DNA from: Methylocystis echinoides
Lineage (GTDB): Bacteria > Pseudomonadota > Alphaproteobacteria > Rhizobiales > Beijerinckiaceae
Direction: 5' to 3'
Assembly (NCBI RefSeq): GCF_027923385.1
Contig: NZ_BSEC01000001.1
Coordinates: 2,950,001 to 3,014,000, forward strand
Length of the DNA: 64,000 bases
Part shown: piece by piece, positions 60,024 to 64,000 of the stretch
Position numbering within the stretch: the first letter of the stretch is position 1
Layout of the letters: each line of letters starts with the position of its first letter
Translations under genes and position numbers: made by a program
Notes under the pieces: generated by a model
Databases searched by the model: none
Seen by the model: only the letters and a program-made list of their open reading frames with translations
What the model was told of the DNA's origin: nothing

Positions 60024-61385
60024 CTACTTCCAGGGCTCCGTGCCGATCCACTGGAATTTCACGCTATTGTAGTGGTCGTCCGGCCGATACAGCGTCACGT
60101 CGAGATCGAGCGTCTTGGCCGAAAGCTCGCCCATGGAGGCAAGGAGCTGATAGCTGGTGACGACGCGCTGATTCTGGCCAATGACCATTGCGACGCGCGC
60201 ATTGAGCAGCGTCGCTTCGGCGTTCAGCAGTTCCCACGTGGTTCGCTGACCATATTTCAGTTCCTCTCTCACGCCCGCGAGCGCCAGTTCCGACTTTGCG
60301 ACATGATCCCGCGCCGCCGCCAGAAACTTCTCCGACTCCTTCCACGCCGCCCAGGCGGCTTCCACGGCCTGATGCACCTGAACGACCTGCTGGTCGTAGA
60401 GGAACATTGCTTCTGAGAGCTTTTCCTTGGTCTGCCGGATCGAGGCGTAAAGCACCCCGCCCTCGTAGATCGGCATGGAAAATTGCAGTCCGATGGCGCC
60501 CTGAAAGAAACGCTGACTGCTGTAGCCCGCGTAATCGAATTGCTGCCCCACCTGCCCGCTCACCCCGACGGTCGGCAGTAACTGTCCTTCCGCGATCCTG
60601 ACCGCGGTCTCGGCGAGTTCGATATTGTAACGCGCGGCGTTGATGAGAGGATGCTGCTGATCCGCCTCCTTCAAGGCGTCCGGCAGAGACTTGGCCAACA
60701 GACTGTCAACGGTCTTGGCGGGCGACAGATCCTTCACTACCATGCCGGTGATCTGCTTGTAGATGGACAGGCTCGACGCAAGATTGACGTTCGCCGTCGC
60801 AAGATCCTGCTTGGCCTGCGCATAATAGGCTTCGGTCTGATAGACGTCGGTCAATGTCGCTTCGCCGCCGGCGAGGCGCTCCTTCGTCATGCTGATCTGC
60901 GTGTCGAGGACCTTGGTGTATTTGCTGCGCAGATTGACAATCGCGACGTCTCTCAAAACATTCATATAGGCGGAGGCGCCGTTCGTCAGGACGCTGAGTT
61001 CGACATTGCGCAGCGCCTCCCGCGACTGATGTATTTGCGCCTCTGCCTGATCGATGCCGTTGAGCCCGCGAAAGCCGTTGAAAATATTCCAGCTCACAAC
61101 CAGCGCCGCGCCTCTCGGAGTCGTGAGGGCGCGGGTCTTTTGCGTGAGCCCGAGAATATCCTGCTGGAGCAAACTGTAATTGCTCTGGATCGTCGCCGTC
61201 GGCAGGAACGCGCCCAGAGCGGCCTGCAAATTCTCGTCGACAGCGCGGGTGCTGGCGCGCTGCGCATTCAATTGCGGATTGGTGTTATAGGCGCCAGCCA
61301 GCGCTTGCCGGATCGTGTCGGCGCGCGCGCAGGGCGAAAACGCGAGACAAAGGACAAGGCCCAGTGAGGCCGGACGCATACCCAT
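60024..61385 (-). CDS. TolC-family outer-membrane exit protein
   Basis: About 453 residues from the preferred start at 61385 (MGMRPASLG), which is followed directly by a signal peptide ending CARADT; 61415 is also possible. TolC features are AYNTNPQLNAQRASTRAVDE, the paired helical hairpins, and GQLLPTVGVSGQVG. It forms the outer-membrane duct of the type I secretion system encoded upstream. Confidence 0.92.
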   Translation of the reverse strand: MGMRPASLGLVLCLAFSPCARADTIRQALAGAYNTNPQLNAQRASTRAVDENLQAALGAFLPTATIQSNYSLLQQDILGLTQKTRALTTPRGAALVVSWNIFNGFRGLNGIDQAEAQIHQSREALRNVELSVLTNGASAYMNVLRDVAIVNLRSKYTKVLDTQISMTKERLAGGEATLTDVYQTEAYYAQAKQDLATANVNLASSLSIYKQITGMVVKDLSPAKTVDSLLAKSLPDALKEADQQHPLINAARYNIELAETAVRIAEGQLLPTVGVSGQVGQQFDYAGYSSQRFFQGAIGLQFSMPIYEGGVLYASIRQTKEKLSEAMFLYDQQVVQVHQAVEAAWAAWKESEKFLAAARDHVAKSELALAGVREELKYGQRTTWELLNAEATLLNARVAMVIGQNQRVVTSYQLLASMGELSAKTLDLDVTLYRPDDHYNSVKFQWIGTEPWK

Positions 61386-61448
61386 CGACAAATGGCCACC
61401 TTTCATCAAACACACATGGTTTGTCGCTGCGCGCGTCTCTGCGCGGCC

Positions 61449-62753
61449 CTATTGCTCGATGAATGTCTTTCGAAGCGAGGACGCCAGCGGCGAGACAAAA
61501 TAGTCGAGCGCCGTGCGCTCGCCGCCCGAGACGATAACTTCCGCCGGCATGCCGGCCTGCAATCTCGACCGATATTCTTCAGGAATATCCGCCTTGCTGA
61601 TCGAGATGATGGCGCGATAGAAGGCCTGTTTCGTGCCTTCATCGACCATACGATCCCGGGAAATGCTCTCCAGCACGCCGGTCATGACGGGAAGCGTGCG
61701 TGAGTGAAATGCAGGGAAGCGAATCTCCGCCTTCTGTCCCTCATGCACGCTGTCGATATCGGTCGTCGAGATTTGCGCTTCGACGATCAGCCGCTCGTCG
61801 TCCGGCACGATGTCGAGCAGCGACTCCCCGGAACGGACCACCTGCCCAACGGTGAACACACGCAGATTCTGCACGGTTCCGGCGCGCGGCGCGATGACGT
61901 CGATCCGGCGCAGGACGTCCTGCGCGACAATGATCCGCTGGCGATAGTCGGCGATCTTCTGACGAACCTCAAGCAGCGCGTTCGCGACTTCCTCGTGGAA
62001 TTTCTGCTTGATCTGCGCGATCTGCACGCGCATTTCATTGATCCCCGCCTGGGCTCTGGCGGTGTCCGAAATCGTCTTTCCGATCACGCCCTCCAGTCGC
62101 GTCCGCTCGCGCTCCATGGCGAAGACGCGGTTGGCGGGAACCAGCTGGCGGCTGAGGAGCCGACGCAGGCTGACGAGTTCCTCATTGATGTATTTGACCT
62201 GTCCCTCGGTCGCATTTTTCTCGATCTGGATTCCCTGAATTTCGTTATTCAGCTGCTCGATCTTCGCCTCGAGAATCTGGAACTGGCCCTTGATCGAGGC
62301 GCGCCGCTCGTCGAAGCGCGCCGTTTCGTCCTCGACGAGCTTGGCGAGCGCCGGATCTTCCGCCGCATTGGCGAACTCCGGCGGCCAGGCGATCGTGTCC
62401 TTTTCTTCCCGCTCGGCGATGAGCCGCGCTTCCAGCGCGAGGGAGGAGCGCAACTGACTCTTGAAGAGTTCCGAATTGGCCTGCGCCGCCGTTTTCTGGA
62501 GACGCATGAGAATCTGGCCGGATTTGACGTGCGAGCCTTCCTTGACGAGCGTTTCGTCGACGATCCCGCCTTCGAAGTGCTGCACGGTTTTCCGATTGTT
62601 CTCGACCGCAATGTAGCCCGGCGCGACGACGGCGCGATCCAGCTTCGTGATCGCCGCCCAGCCGCCGCCCACCCCGAAGGTCGCGAAGATGATCGCGTAG
62701 CCGATGACGGCATATTTCCGCCATTCGAGCTCTGACGTTTCCTGTCGGCTCAT
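61449..62753 (-). CDS. Type I secretion membrane-fusion protein (HlyD family)
   Basis: 434 residues. A single N-terminal membrane span (AVIGYAIIFATFGVGGGWAAI) is followed by the lipoyl half VEGGIV-like FEGGIVDETLVKEGSHVKSG, long coiled-coil helices (about residues 140-290), and VIAPRAGTVQNLRVFTVGQVV. It links the ABC exporter to TolC. The ATG overlaps the stop of the ABC gene (ATGA). Confidence 0.93.
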   Translation of the reverse strand: MSRQETSELEWRKYAVIGYAIIFATFGVGGGWAAITKLDRAVVAPGYIAVENNRKTVQHFEGGIVDETLVKEGSHVKSGQILMRLQKTAAQANSELFKSQLRSSLALEARLIAEREEKDTIAWPPEFANAAEDPALAKLVEDETARFDERRASIKGQFQILEAKIEQLNNEIQGIQIEKNATEGQVKYINEELVSLRRLLSRQLVPANRVFAMERERTRLEGVIGKTISDTARAQAGINEMRVQIAQIKQKFHEEVANALLEVRQKIADYRQRIIVAQDVLRRIDVIAPRAGTVQNLRVFTVGQVVRSGESLLDIVPDDERLIVEAQISTTDIDSVHEGQKAEIRFPAFHSRTLPVMTGVLESISRDRMVDEGTKQAFYRAIISISKADIPEEYRSRLQAGMPAEVIVSGGERTALDYFVSPLASSLRKTFIEQ

Positions 62754-64000
62754 GGATACGGCCTCCCCGCGGCCTTCGCCAGATTATTGGCGGGCTGCGG
62801 CGGCTGTGGCTGTGGCTGTGGCTGTGGCTGCTGTGGCTGCTGCTGCTGCGTCGGAACCGGCTGGGCGATGAGCTTGTGCAGGATCGCGTCACGCGGGCCG
62901 AAGGACTGAACGACGCCGTCCGCCATCACCAGAATCTTGTCCACCTCGGTCAGGATGTTCATCTTATGCGAGACGATGACGACCGTCCGGCGCAGCGCCT
63001 TCAGTCTCTGCATCGCGCGCAGCAGGGCTTCTTCGCCAGCGGCGTCGAGGCTCGCATTTGGTTCGTCGAGGACGATCAGGGCGGGATGCCCATAGACGGC
63101 GCGGGCCAGGGCGATTCTCTGCCGCTGTCCGCCAGACAGCGCCTGCCCGCCCTCGCCAATCTGCGTATTGTAGCCGTCCGGCAGATTCTGGATGAGTTCG
63201 TGACAGCCGGCCATCGTCGCCGCCTCGATCACGAGACCGGCTTCGCCATCCTGGAAGCGGGCAATATTGCTCGCGACGCTGCCGGCGAAGAGCTCGACGT
63301 CCTGCGGCAGATAACCGATATGGCGCCCAAGCTCCTGCGCGTCCCAGTGGGAGAGATCATTGCCGTCCAGCCGCACGACGCCGCGCAGGGGCTGCCACAC
63401 GCCGACGAGCACGCGCGCAAGACTGGACTTGCCCGCCGCGCTCGGACCCACGACGCCGACCATTTCGCCCGCCTGCAGATCGAAGCTCATGCCCTTCAGG
63501 ATCACGGCCTGCGGATTGCTCGGCGCGCCGGCGATGAGGCCGCTCACGCTCACCGCGCCTGTCGGCGCCGGAAGCGCCATGCGCACGGGTCTGTTGCCGG
63601 CGACCTTGAAGAGATTCCCCAGACGAAAAAAGGCCTCGCGCGCCGCGATGAGGCCTTTCCAGTTGGCGACAGCCGTCTCGATCGGCTGCAGCGCGCGGCC
63701 GACGAGGATGGAGCCGGCGACGATGGCGCCTGCGGAAATTTCGCGCTCGATGACGAGATAGGCGCCGGTGCCGAGAATGATCGTCTGCAGGAACATGCGG
63801 AAGAATTTGGTGAAGGCGACGATCACCCCGGCCCGGTCGCTCGCCGAGGCCTGCAATTCCAGCACCGTGTCATGCTGCAGCAACCATTGGTTCTTCAAGG
63901 GGTGCAGCATCCCCATCGCCTGGAGCACTTCCGTGTTACGGAAAACGGAGTCGGCGCTCTGGCTCGCCCGGCGGCTCGCGGCCGACGCCGCATTGAGATG
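62750..64000 (-). CDS. Type I secretion ABC transporter (N-terminal part outside the window)
   Basis: 416 codons are visible and the frame stays open to the right edge, so the N-terminus with the remaining membrane spans lies beyond. The membrane domain end is followed by an ATPase with Walker A GPSAAGKSSLARVL, signature LSGGQRQRIALARA and Walker B LIVLDEPNASLD. This is the PrtD-type permease/ATPase of type I secretion. The C-terminus ends in a Gln/Pro-rich tail encoded by a six-base tandem repeat. No substrate such as an RTX protein is in the window. Confidence 0.93.
   Translation of the reverse strand, partial: HLNAASAASRRASQSADSVFRNTEVLQAMGMLHPLKNQWLLQHDTVLELQASASDRAGVIVAFTKFFRMFLQTIILGTGAYLVIEREISAGAIVAGSILVGRALQPIETAVANWKGLIAAREAFFRLGNLFKVAGNRPVRMALPAPTGAVSVSGLIAGAPSNPQAVILKGMSFDLQAGEMVGVVGPSAAGKSSLARVLVGVWQPLRGVVRLDGNDLSHWDAQELGRHIGYLPQDVELFAGSVASNIARFQDGEAGLVIEAATMAGCHELIQNLPDGYNTQIGEGGQALSGGQRQRIALARAVYGHPALIVLDEPNASLDAAGEEALLRAMQRLKALRRTVVIVSHKMNILTEVDKILVMADGVVQSFGPRDAILHKLIAQPVPTQQQQPQQPQPQPQPQPPQPANNLAKAAGRPYP
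62802..62850. repeat. Hexanucleotide tandem repeat GGCTGT
   Basis: Four or more GGCTGT units followed by GGCTGC/TGC variants, encoding a Gln-Pro tail at the C-terminus of the ABC transporter (minus strand). Such tracts are prone to replication slippage, and six-base units keep the frame. Confidence 0.85.

Overview
The window reads as a chromosomal segment of a GC-rich alphaproteobacterium of the order Hyphomicrobiales (Rhizobiales). The evidence is the uniform high GC, the enoyl-CoA hydratase-rpsT-dnaA gene order, secDF followed by two small complex I assembly-factor-like genes, an ActS/ActR (RegB/RegA) redox pair, and a NasST-controlled assimilatory nitrate cluster. A Methylocystis/Methylosinus-like methanotroph is my best guess, but no methane or methanol oxidation gene lies inside the window. 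I see no insertion sequence, prophage or CRISPR array. Both window edges cut a gene.

Layout. 0-5 kb: an M23 peptidase cut by the left edge, gluQRS, aroA-cmk and a tRNA-Gly(CCC). 5.3-19.1 kb: a nitrate regulon. Two transcription units start with the same architecture, a sigma-54-type promoter followed by a two-hairpin ANTAR-protein target and an overlapping intrinsic terminator. The first drives an outer-membrane channel, a possible 79-residue membrane peptide, nasT and nasS. The second drives nrtABC, an FAD oxidoreductase, nirA, an Fe-S/flavoprotein reductase and nasA. NasS would sense nitrate and release NasT, which would bind both leaders and let polymerase through. 19-22 kb: a Gly/Tyr/Trp repeat protein, ackA and dcd. 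22.5-25.1 kb: a CesT-like secretion chaperone next to an eukaryotic-like protein kinase, a candidate chaperone-effector pair with no secretion apparatus in view. 25.1-26.5 kb: a SAM-II riboswitch and metZ.

26.4-30.9 kb: a minus-strand run of a TonB-dependent receptor and several small Cys/His-rich secreted proteins, probably a metal (copper?) acquisition locus. 31-33.5 kb: apaG-argE and two small Trp-rich secreted proteins. 33.8-38.3 kb: yajC-secD-secF, an NDUFAF3/Mth938-like gene and an NDUFAF6-like gene. 38.3-42 kb: actS-actR, mmcB and potF. 42-57.6 kb: housekeeping and replication genes (dnaA, rpsT, enoyl-CoA hydratase, coaBC-dut-rrf2, recF, a zinc alcohol dehydrogenase, recQ, a glutathione transferase, gyrB, a HEAT protein and a thioredoxin-like ferredoxin). 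57.7-64 kb: an L,D-transpeptidase and a type I secretion system (ABC, HlyD, TolC) followed by an acyltransferase.

The most striking features are the duplicated sigma-54 plus ANTAR leader placed in front of an outer-membrane protein, and the orphan chaperone-kinase pair. GC-rich dispersed palindromic repeats occur between many genes, and one has inserted in frame into gluQRS.
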